A stretch of 21,545 bases of DNA from Lachnospiraceae bacterium. GTDB lineage: Bacteria; Bacillota_A; Clostridia; Lachnospirales; Lachnospiraceae. The notes under the pieces are model-generated. The model saw nothing but the letters and a program-made list of their open reading frames with translations. It was not told the origin of the DNA and ran no database searches. The position numbers were made by a program, and so were the translations under genes. Shown piece by piece: positions 7,412 to 14,714 of the stretch (position 1 is its first letter; every line of letters starts with the position of its first letter). The stretch spans positions 1-21,545 of the forward strand of contig DMAZ01000260.1 of assembly GCA_003446335.1 (NCBI GenBank), given 5' to 3'.

Positions 7412-8848
7412 TTACACGTTAATCTCAGATTTCCATCCGAGAATGTCCGCATTCTCCCTGAGCATCGGTTCCACATAATCCTTAAGGTATGCAGTCACCT
7501 GCTGCGGCGCGCGTCCGACATACTTTGACGGGTCAAGAGCATCCTCAAGTTCTTTTTTCCCGAGAGGGAATGCAGGATCTGCGGCAATCAGGTCAAACAG
7601 ATTGTTATCTTTTCCTTCGACCTTGACATTCCTTCCCGCTTCCATTGAGAGCTGTCTGATTTTTTCGTGGAGTTCCTGTCTGTCTCCGCCTGCCTTGACA
7701 GCATCCATCATAATATTTTCTGTCGCCATGAACGGAAGCTCCGCCATGAGATGTCTTCTGATGACTTTCGGATACACGACAAGTCCGTCAACAACGTTGA
7801 CCATCAGGTCAAGGATACCGTCCGTTGCAAGGAACCCTTCCGGAACGGACAGTCTCTTATTTGCCGAGTCATCCAATGTACGCTCGAACCACTGAACAGA
7901 AGAAGTGATTGCCGGATTAAGAGCATCCGCAATGACATATCTTGAAAGGCTGGCTATACGCTCCGAACGCATCGGGTTTCTCTTGTAAGCCATCGCTGAA
8001 GATCCGATCTGGCTCTTTTCAAACGGCTCTTCCACTTCCTTGAGATGCTGGAGAAGACGAATATCATTGGAGAATTTTGTGGCACTGGCCGCGATTCCTG
8101 CCAAAACATTCAGTACTCTTGTGTCCACCTTGCGGGAATATGTCTGTCCCGAAACAGGATAGCAGGAATCAAATCCCATTTTTTCGGCAATCATCTGATC
8201 TGCTTTCACGCACTTGTCATGATCCCCATTGAACAGTTCAAGGAAAGAAGCCTGAGAGCCCGTGGTCCCTTTCGAGCCCAGCAGTTTAAGGGATCCCGAG
8301 ACATAATCCAGATCCTCCAGGTCCATCATGAACTCATTGATCCAGAGGGTGGCCCGCTTTCCGACTGTCGTGGGCTGGGCCGGCTGAAAATGAGTAAATG
8401 CAAGTGTCGGAAGATCTTTATACTGATCGGCAAATTTCGCAAGTTCCGCAATAACATTGACCAGTTTTTCGCGGACAATACCAAGCGCTTCCCTCATGAG
8501 TATAATATCCGTATTGTCTCCGACATAACAGGATGTCGCACCGAGATGAATGATTCCCTTCGCTTTCGGGCACTGCAGTCCATATGCATAAACATGGCTC
8601 ATAACATCGTGGCGCACCTGCCGCTCACGTTCCTTCGCGTCAGCATAATTGATATCATCGGCGTGTGCTTTGAGTTCTTCAATCTGCTCATCCGTTATAT
8701 CAAGTCCGAGCTCCTTCTCTGTCTCGGCTAGTGCGATCCAGAGTTTTCTCCAGGTGCGGAACTTCCTGTCCGGAGAAAAGACCTCCTGCATTCTGCGGCT
8801 CGCGTAGCGTTCCGAAAGAGGACTTACATATCTGTCTGTAACTTCCAT
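7412..8848 (-). CDS. purB: Adenylosuccinate lyase PurB
   Basis: This enzyme cleaves adenylosuccinate to AMP and fumarate, and SAICAR to AICAR and fumarate, in purine synthesis. It has 478 residues from ATG 8848, preceded by GGGAG; the frame is open for 11 more codons without a better site. It belongs to the fumarase/aspartase superfamily. Seen: RHDVMSHV with His80, HLGATS (101-106), FTHFQPAQPTT with His153 (candidate general acid), and the signature loop IGSSAMAYKRNP (281-292) with the catalytic Ser283/Ser284. The usual loop reads SSAMPYKRNP, so Pro is replaced by Ala, which is not likely to abolish activity. It is the first gene of a purB-purA-lipoprotein operon and probably has its own promoter (8907-8935), though read-through from the TPR gene upstream is possible because no terminator is seen. 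Confidence 0.95.
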   Translation of the reverse strand: MEVTDRYVSPLSERYASRRMQEVFSPDRKFRTWRKLWIALAETEKELGLDITDEQIEELKAHADDINYADAKERERQVRHDVMSHVYAYGLQCPKAKGIIHLGATSCYVGDNTDIILMREALGIVREKLVNVIAELAKFADQYKDLPTLAFTHFQPAQPTTVGKRATLWINEFMMDLEDLDYVSGSLKLLGSKGTTGSQASFLELFNGDHDKCVKADQMIAEKMGFDSCYPVSGQTYSRKVDTRVLNVLAGIAASATKFSNDIRLLQHLKEVEEPFEKSQIGSSAMAYKRNPMRSERIASLSRYVIADALNPAITSSVQWFERTLDDSANKRLSVPEGFLATDGILDLMVNVVDGLVVYPKVIRRHLMAELPFMATENIMMDAVKAGGDRQELHEKIRQLSMEAGRNVKVEGKDNNLFDLIAADPAFPLGKKELEDALDPSKYVGRAPQQVTAYLKDYVEPMLRENADILGWKSEINV

Positions 8849-8906
8849 CCTGTTATCTCCCGTATTATATTCTATTAACATTGAGATTTACTGGTTCTCC
8901 GCGAAT

Positions 8907-8935
8907 AATATACACTATTCACCGACATTATTCAA
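8907..8935 (-). promoter_or_regulatory. Candidate promoter of purB-purA-lipoprotein operon
   Basis: Minus strand TTGAAT (8930-8935), a 17-base spacer, then TATATT (8907-8912). Transcription would start near 8900, about 50 bases before purB. It begins 11 bases after the stop codon of the TPR gene, in the only gap of this gene run with AT-rich promoter-like sequence. I saw no PurR-type operator that I could defend. Confidence 0.5.
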
Positions 8936-8945
8936 TATTTCTTCT

Positions 8946-9758
8946 TTATGTCCCCGTGGACGCATGATATTCTTCCGCCAGATCCTGTACGAAAGCATAA
9001 ATATCTTCAGGTATCTCTACCTCTATTCCCTTGCGCGCCACACTGAGAACTTCTTCCGCCTCACGGATGACGTCATCATCAAAATCCTTCTCATCCGGAA
9101 GCTCACTCAGATAACTGCGCAGTTTTGAGATATCCTCTCTGTATTTTCCTCTTGGGCGGGTCATCCCGAGCGCTTCGACGTAGCTCATAACGTGTTCTCT
9201 GGTCGGCCGCAGTTCCATTGATTTGCGCAGGGATGACAGAGCCTCGTCGAACAGCATGAGTTTCATCTCTGCTACTCCCCGGTTATGCCATACAGAACTT
9301 AAAAACGCGCTCTGAAATTCAACATTATCCGCTTCATCAATGATCTGTCGGTATACTCTGGCGGAAGCAGTATATTTTCCTGCCCTGCAGAGAGAATCAC
9401 CTTTCAGTTTCATTTTAAGCGGAGACGGCAGATTCAGGAATGCGCTCATATTATCCGTATAGCGGATCAGTTCGTTCTGGGAAAAGTATCCTATCTCCCG
9501 GAACACGGTCGTAACAAATTCCATGATGCTGTTTCTTCGAGTCATGGCATGTTCCATCTTGAGCGCCAGTCTGGGCTGACCAAGCTCGGTCGCCACCCAG
9601 GATGTCAGTCGTGTGTTCATGACAGTCGCGTCAAGAAGCGGGACATTGTTCGTAAAGAAATAGCACAGTTCTTCGATCGAATAAATATTGGTACTTATAT
9701 TCTCAAGAAAGAACGGATTTTCCGCGGTCTTCACGCGGCACAGTCGATATCCGGCCAT
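8946..9758 (-). CDS. TPR-like helical protein of the DUF5716/DUF5717 operon
   Basis: A 270-residue soluble, all-helical protein starting at ATG 9758, five bases after GGAGG. The frame is open 39 codons further upstream, but that part overlaps the previous gene and lacks a site. Residues about 115-146 (GDSLCRAGKYTASARVYRQI) and 155-188 (WHNRGVAEMKLMLFDEALSS) read as two tetratricopeptide-like helix pairs with the usual small residue at the turn. The N-terminal half has no family I recognise, and there is no signal peptide. It lies 14 bases after the Hsp70-like gene and is the last gene of that operon. TPR proteins commonly bind peptide tails of partners, often chaperones, so an adaptor for its neighbours is a reasonable inference, not a demonstrated role. 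Confidence 0.82.
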   Translation of the reverse strand: MAGYRLCRVKTAENPFFLENISTNIYSIEELCYFFTNNVPLLDATVMNTRLTSWVATELGQPRLALKMEHAMTRRNSIMEFVTTVFREIGYFSQNELIRYTDNMSAFLNLPSPLKMKLKGDSLCRAGKYTASARVYRQIIDEADNVEFQSAFLSSVWHNRGVAEMKLMLFDEALSSLRKSMELRPTREHVMSYVEALGMTRPRGKYREDISKLRSYLSELPDEKDFDDDVIREAEEVLSVARKGIEVEIPEDIYAFVQDLAEEYHASTGT

Positions 9759-9772
9759 ATTTCCTCCTTCCT

Positions 9773-11047
9773 TCATTCCTGTACATTCTGAGGGAATGCC
9801 ACCCTCTTCGTCCATCTCAGATGCGTGGCCGGGAAAAATCCTCCGAAGCCGAGATCCTCGGCAGTGATCACACATTCCGATGCGGAACTGCAGTGCAGTT
9901 CAAGCCGCATTCTTGTTGCTCTCGCGGGACGTCTGGGCAGGTCCGGAAGCTCCATCTTCACCAGTTTTCTCGCACTTCCGTCCATGGGGACCATGGCAAA
10001 TGTCAGATCATCTTTTCCGTCAAGTATGATTTCGCACACCCCTGTCTCCTCGAACCAGTTCTTTCCGGACATAAGCAGCGGGATGAACATCATTTTTCCG
10101 TCAACGATCATATCCATCCCAACTTCAGTCTTCAGAAGATCGGGACTCATATAGATCCTTCCCTTAATGGCCTTCTTCTCACATATTTCGTATGCGGCAT
10201 AGCAGGCTCCCTTAACGAACAGATTGTCACCGTAGAAGATTCGCCTTTTTCCTCTGTTAAGGAAACGAATTGATTTTTGCGGCCAGTCGGTGTCAAATCC
10301 GTCACCGGTTATAAGGACGCCCGAATAGATGTCCTGTTTCATATGCTTTGCGGCAAATTCCAGAAAGCGGTCATCTCTTTGAGAAGGATCTTCCGGAAGC
10401 TGGCAGATGTCATATGACTCCACTTTTACTACAGCGGGTCTTAACGCTTTCTGCTCACTCAGCTCATGATACTGAACCGTATTCCCGCCGAAAACAAAAA
10501 GTGCAATATTGCGGGTCCAAAAATCCGGTCTCTGGCTATAGGAATAATAATAGAAGCTTTCCATGTAATCCTGAAGTGAATACTGCTCCGTGGCAAAGCC
10601 GATCGAAGCAAGAGCCCTTCTCATATTCTCTACAAGAATAACGTCCAATTTTTCTGTCGTTATCATGATTTTCGACACGCCGGCCACAATATCCTTCAGG
10701 CCGGTCAGTTTCAGTGACTCCCTGAAGAAGAATGCCAGAAGCTGCCATGCACGGGGCAATTCCCCTTCTTTTACCGGTTCATCGGTCGGCATTTCTGTCG
10801 CTGCGCGTTCGTAAAGGTCGGCCAGATAGATGCCTCCCATCTTTTTGCCAAAATACTCCGCCTCCAGTCCGAAATGCCATTCATTCCGATCCGGTTTTCT
10901 GCCGATCGCTGTCGCGAACCTGTAAAGATTGGTCCCGACTTTCGTGGGTATGCAGACCGGTTCTTCCGCTTTTCGATCATAATAACAGATCTGTGAAAAC
11001 TCCCGGTTAAATTCAAATCCTATAAGGACATTGCGAACTTCGTTCAA
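9773..11047 (-). CDS. Divergent Hsp70/actin-like (ASKHA) protein, DUF5716-like
   Basis: A 424-residue soluble protein. It starts at TTG 11047, which overlaps the TGA of the previous gene as TTGA, with GGAGG seven bases upstream. I match it from memory to DUF5716. Reading it against DnaK suggests the ASKHA fold: residues 7-20 VLIGFEFNREFSQI take the place of the phosphate-1 loop (DnaK IGIDLGTT); 125-170 resemble the SKIMIT...A...G...YMESFYYY stretch before phosphate-2; 181-195 IALFVFGGNTVQYHE resemble phosphate-2 (DLGGGT); 243-257 GVLITGDGFDTDWPQ and 273-286 resemble the adenosine motif and its GAA helix. Key acids are changed (Asp to Glu13-region, Asp to Val185-region), so ATP hydrolysis is doubtful. 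A beta-rich C-terminus (about 295-424) follows. Function unknown. Confidence 0.8.
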   Translation of the reverse strand: MNEVRNVLIGFEFNREFSQICYYDRKAEEPVCIPTKVGTNLYRFATAIGRKPDRNEWHFGLEAEYFGKKMGGIYLADLYERAATEMPTDEPVKEGELPRAWQLLAFFFRESLKLTGLKDIVAGVSKIMITTEKLDVILVENMRRALASIGFATEQYSLQDYMESFYYYSYSQRPDFWTRNIALFVFGGNTVQYHELSEQKALRPAVVKVESYDICQLPEDPSQRDDRFLEFAAKHMKQDIYSGVLITGDGFDTDWPQKSIRFLNRGKRRIFYGDNLFVKGACYAAYEICEKKAIKGRIYMSPDLLKTEVGMDMIVDGKMMFIPLLMSGKNWFEETGVCEIILDGKDDLTFAMVPMDGSARKLVKMELPDLPRRPARATRMRLELHCSSASECVITAEDLGFGGFFPATHLRWTKRVAFPQNVQE

Positions 11048-14000
11048 AACTTATCCTCCAGTACGAATAATGTATCTACCAGCTGTCTTGTCTGACGATA
11101 CTGACTGATTTTCTCGATCAGGAGCTCCGGCTCCTCCGATTCACACAGCTCCAGCATCTGATTGATCATCTGATACTGGCTTCTCCCTTCCATATCACAG
11201 GTATCGGCCTTTGCGGAAAAATCTTCACTGCGCCACTCGTTCCCGTCTCTGCTGATCGTAATATAGTATTCCAGCGTCTCTCCGTAGAACAGAACAAATT
11301 CTTTCGAGAAGATTCCCTTATAGACCCGCTCCAGCGGTACCGTATCATAAGGCTTCTCCATTTCACCCGCCGACAGGAGCCTGTAATGCAGAATAACTGT
11401 GTCGTCAGGCCGTGCATGCTGCTCGACAAAAATTTTGTCATCAAGTTCATACTGAGCAAGGAAAGAGACCGGAAGATTCTTAAAGAAAGCGAATCGATAG
11501 CCTCTGATCGCACATTCATCGAGAATAGAATCGATCAGAGCCTCCTCATGGATCGTAAAACTGCTCTTTTTCTTTGTGTAATACAGAAGAAGTGCAATTC
11601 TCCAGATTTGTTCGGTTTCTTCCCCGTTATCGATGCACCGGACAATATATTTGGCGGAATAATCGTCAATAGCCTCACCGGCAGCAAAGCAGCGATCTGC
11701 CTCGAAAGTCAGGTAATTTGAAATCGTAGCGTTGCGTCCGAAATGTTCGGCATAGTTCTTTAGGATCTGTCCGCCCTCCGGCAGTATTCTCTGAACAAAT
11801 ATACACCTGTTCAAAATTCTTCCGTCCAGCTTTTCCGTGTCGACGACCAGGCCTTCGGCCGCTTTTCGGATTTTTAACATCTGATCCAGGCTGCCGTTAT
11901 AATACTCCGTAAGATATCTGAGCATTTCCTCATCATACTTATTCTGTCTGAAAGCGGCCAGAGCAAGCATGAGGATCTCCTCATCGTATTTTCCTTCGCC
12001 CCTGGTGATCACATAATTTGCCAGACGGACGAGCTGCCCCGGATCGATCCTGTCATATCCGAACTTACTGAGCAATAAAAAGGCTTCCTGATAAAATCCT
12101 CTGGAAATCATGGCATTTGCCAGAAGGACCTTGTCCTCACCTGCAAAAACACGGTAATCGACCCTCTGCAGATACTGGTCGAGAGATTCATTCTCCGCAT
12201 GGTCGGCAATATATCTGAGGATTCCGCTTCTTATTTTCGTTCGGAATTCCGGTGTGAACTCGGATGAACCCTCAATTCTCTTCATGGCGTCAAAGTTCTC
12301 GATGGAGATATCTTCAAGCACGCCCTGACCCATGGCTGTATTGAGAAGGAAACCTGTAGAATCACAGTCTTTGGCCCGGCAGATCCTGCTCAGTTCCGTG
12401 CGGTCCATGAGCGGTGTCTCGGAGAACGGTACTCCGTTGACGAATCGGTTGCCCCTCCCGTCGGAAAAGAGAATTTTGGCGTTCGGTGTATAGCGGCTGA
12501 TAAAAGCCTCCCCCTGACGCACCGTGTAAATGTCCTCTCTGCAGAGTTCCTCATGGCACACGATCACTTCGCGCACCCTTGAGTCATCCGTATAGACACG
12601 GTTCGTGAACATAACATCCGCAATTTCCCGTTCCAGATCAAGCAGTGCGAACTCTTCGCTGAATGTCTGATAGAGCACGGCGTAGCTGCTGTCAATTCTC
12701 CTCTTTTCAAGAGATTTGACGGCAAATTCTGACATTGCCTTTCTATACTGGTCAAATGTCTCGGGATCACGGTCACGATTGCGGATGACATTTGCATAAA
12801 CAAATGCCTTTCTGCGATCAGACAGCGATGTATTCAGCGCAAAATACTTGCGGATCGGTTTCGGCAGAAGTTTCTGATAAGTATCAGGCATGGTCTCTAC
12901 GTAAAATTCATAGAGCCTGGTAATATGATAATCGCTCTCCACGGCCAGTGAATACCATTTAAAGTACTCGGCATGTACCGGCATCCCCTTCATGAGCAGT
13001 CGTACGATAGCTTCCAGCAGTTCCGGAAGCGGATACATCTCGTATGCTCCTGTCAGAAGACGATATACGGGCTGCGTAAAAGTTTTCTCATTTTCGGACA
13101 AATGAGCCATTCGGCTTGCCAAATCCTTAGGAAGCACCTGCTTTCTGACCGCAAATACCATCACGTGACGCATAAAGGAATTCAGGCGTCTCATGTAGGA
13201 ACCGTCACGCCTTAAAAGATTGAGAGCTTCGATATATAGAAGCGGACTTCTGCACCCCGATTTGAAGATCTGCTCCATGGCATACATTTTCTTGGCGGGC
13301 GAACGCAGGAAGTCCGGATCGATCCTGAACAGGATCCAAAGGAGAAGAAAGCTCTCCTGATCTTTCCGGAACCACTCACGAACATGACCCACGATATCCA
13401 TCTGGCGGGGATCAAGATACCCCGTGATATGCCCCATATAAAGGAACATGGCCTTCGCTTCCGCCGATTCTCCCCGAAAATCTCTGGCGGAGAGTTCTTT
13501 CATGATGAGGCCCGCTCCCTGCCTGTTGCCAGCGGTCTCCTCAATATACGCTTCATACAGCTCATAGAGTGTCGGATAATCTCCCATCTCACGAATAGCG
13601 GTGAGGAGACTTCTTGTTCCGGTACAGTAAGCCTTCCGCTCAATTTTATCCGTCTCGTAATCCACATACAGACGTGTGAGTTTGATCAGATTCTTCCTCG
13701 AGATGGTCCCCATATCCACACGGATCGGGCCGTTCTTCGACGCAACGACCGGGATCTCGATGATCTGGCTTTGGGTACTGATCGTAATTTTTCCGAAATA
13801 GCAGCCCTTGCCCAGCCGGTCGCCATGCACGATATAATTAAAATCGCATACAGAACCGACAAAATCGTCAGACGTGATCCTCTTTCTGGGAATTTCCAAA
13901 AAATCCGAGTCAGCTTCGGCATGTATGTCCAGATAACCCCATCCGCTTCGATGGAGGATGACCGTGTTGCGCTGAGATCCGGTAAGATTATAGTATTTTC

Positions 14001-14625
14001 CTTCCTCCGCGTCAGCAGAGATCGATACGGGTTCCTTGCATCCGGTCGCAACAAGAAATTCCTCAACGCGCTGATAGGTGACCGGATTTCTCGACAGGCC
14101 CCTGTATAATGCTCTTGTCTCTTCATCACATCCTGCCAGGACGACCTGAAAGGCCGGACTCATAAAGACCCTGTACGCTTCCTCGTAGTTTCCTCTTGCC
14201 AGCTGAGCGAAATCCTTCAGATTCCGGATCATACCGTATGCAGACTCCACCGGGCTGACAACAACGTGAACTATCACCGGAATATTATATTCCCCGGCAC
14301 TGGTCGCGAGATGTATATTTCCGCGTATACAGTCGCCACCGGAAAGCCCGGTCGTAAAAACACCGAAATGCAGACGGAAAGAGGGACCGTTAAAACGCTC
14401 CCTTTCCGGAACTATGCGGGCATCGTCCGTCGATACATATGCGCGAAGCCTTATATTATCATCTGTGCTGACAATGAGATCAGCCTCATAGTTCTCCCCT
14501 TCATTCACGGTCGCCTCGAACCGTTCCGAAGAGAACGTCAGTTGTGTTGGAATGCTGTCGTATTTGTCATCATTTTCGTAGATCGTGCGAATCAAATCTG
14601 CTTCCGTCCTTATTTGTTTTTTCAA
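11044..14625 (-). CDS. Large beta-sandwich plus helical-solenoid protein, DUF5717-like
   Basis: A 1193-residue protein from TTG 14625 (AAAGG four bases upstream). The frame is open to a TTG at 14649, but that coincides with the predicted transcription start, so the shorter form is preferred. No signal peptide or membrane helix, so probably cytoplasmic. Residues about 24-125 and 197-297 are two beta-rich stretches with the same ending pattern (GNIHLATSAGEYNIPVIVHV and GKITISTQSQIIEIPVVAS), suggesting duplicated Ig-like domains joined by a helical linker. Residues about 310-1040 are helical, with TPR/solenoid-like periodicity. The end (about 1060-1150) is beta-rich again. I match it from memory to DUF5717. 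First gene of the operon with the Hsp70-like and TPR-like genes; it overlaps the next by four bases, so the products are likely made in proportion and may form a complex. Confidence 0.85.
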   Translation of the reverse strand: MKKQIRTEADLIRTIYENDDKYDSIPTQLTFSSERFEATVNEGENYEADLIVSTDDNIRLRAYVSTDDARIVPERERFNGPSFRLHFGVFTTGLSGGDCIRGNIHLATSAGEYNIPVIVHVVVSPVESAYGMIRNLKDFAQLARGNYEEAYRVFMSPAFQVVLAGCDEETRALYRGLSRNPVTYQRVEEFLVATGCKEPVSISADAEEGKYYNLTGSQRNTVILHRSGWGYLDIHAEADSDFLEIPRKRITSDDFVGSVCDFNYIVHGDRLGKGCYFGKITISTQSQIIEIPVVASKNGPIRVDMGTISRKNLIKLTRLYVDYETDKIERKAYCTGTRSLLTAIREMGDYPTLYELYEAYIEETAGNRQGAGLIMKELSARDFRGESAEAKAMFLYMGHITGYLDPRQMDIVGHVREWFRKDQESFLLLWILFRIDPDFLRSPAKKMYAMEQIFKSGCRSPLLYIEALNLLRRDGSYMRRLNSFMRHVMVFAVRKQVLPKDLASRMAHLSENEKTFTQPVYRLLTGAYEMYPLPELLEAIVRLLMKGMPVHAEYFKWYSLAVESDYHITRLYEFYVETMPDTYQKLLPKPIRKYFALNTSLSDRRKAFVYANVIRNRDRDPETFDQYRKAMSEFAVKSLEKRRIDSSYAVLYQTFSEEFALLDLEREIADVMFTNRVYTDDSRVREVIVCHEELCREDIYTVRQGEAFISRYTPNAKILFSDGRGNRFVNGVPFSETPLMDRTELSRICRAKDCDSTGFLLNTAMGQGVLEDISIENFDAMKRIEGSSEFTPEFRTKIRSGILRYIADHAENESLDQYLQRVDYRVFAGEDKVLLANAMISRGFYQEAFLLLSKFGYDRIDPGQLVRLANYVITRGEGKYDEEILMLALAAFRQNKYDEEMLRYLTEYYNGSLDQMLKIRKAAEGLVVDTEKLDGRILNRCIFVQRILPEGGQILKNYAEHFGRNATISNYLTFEADRCFAAGEAIDDYSAKYIVRCIDNGEETEQIWRIALLLYYTKKKSSFTIHEEALIDSILDECAIRGYRFAFFKNLPVSFLAQYELDDKIFVEQHARPDDTVILHYRLLSAGEMEKPYDTVPLERVYKGIFSKEFVLFYGETLEYYITISRDGNEWRSEDFSAKADTCDMEGRSQYQMINQMLELCESEEPELLIEKISQYRQTRQLVDTLFVLEDKF
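11055..11059 (-). promoter_or_regulatory. Ribosome binding site for the TTG start at 11047
   Basis: GGAGG lies seven bases before TTG 11047, inside the last codons of the DUF5717-like gene. With the TTGA stop/start overlap it fixes this non-ATG start and implies coupled translation. Confidence 0.85.
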
Positions 14626-14654
14626 GCTGCCTTTCAGGCAGTAACACAAAATGA

Positions 14655-14683
14655 ATTATACATCATAAAAAATAACCATGCAA
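14655..14683 (-). promoter_or_regulatory. Sigma-70-type promoter of the three-gene DUF5717/DUF5716/TPR operon
   Basis: Minus strand TTGCAT (14678-14683), a 17-base spacer, then a perfect TATAAT (14655-14660). Transcription would start near 14648, giving a leader of about 23 nt before TTG 14625. It lies 32 bases after the polC stop, and no terminator is visible between, so read-through from polC is also possible. Confidence 0.7.
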
Positions 14684-14714
14684 TGTTGCCTGATACGCAT
14701 TACGAAGACCGTTA

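Noticed and set aside
8045..8731. Plus-strand open frame of about 228 codons
   Set aside because: Antisense to purB, which is clearly coding; no independent support.
9759..9875. 39 extra codons at the start of the TPR-like protein
   Set aside because: They overlap the end of the Hsp70-like gene, while a GGAGG site marks ATG 9758.
13384..14109. Plus-strand open frame of about 240 codons
   Set aside because: It lies wholly antisense inside the DUF5717-like gene, has no ribosome site or recognisable domain, and its residues look like a reverse-complement shadow.
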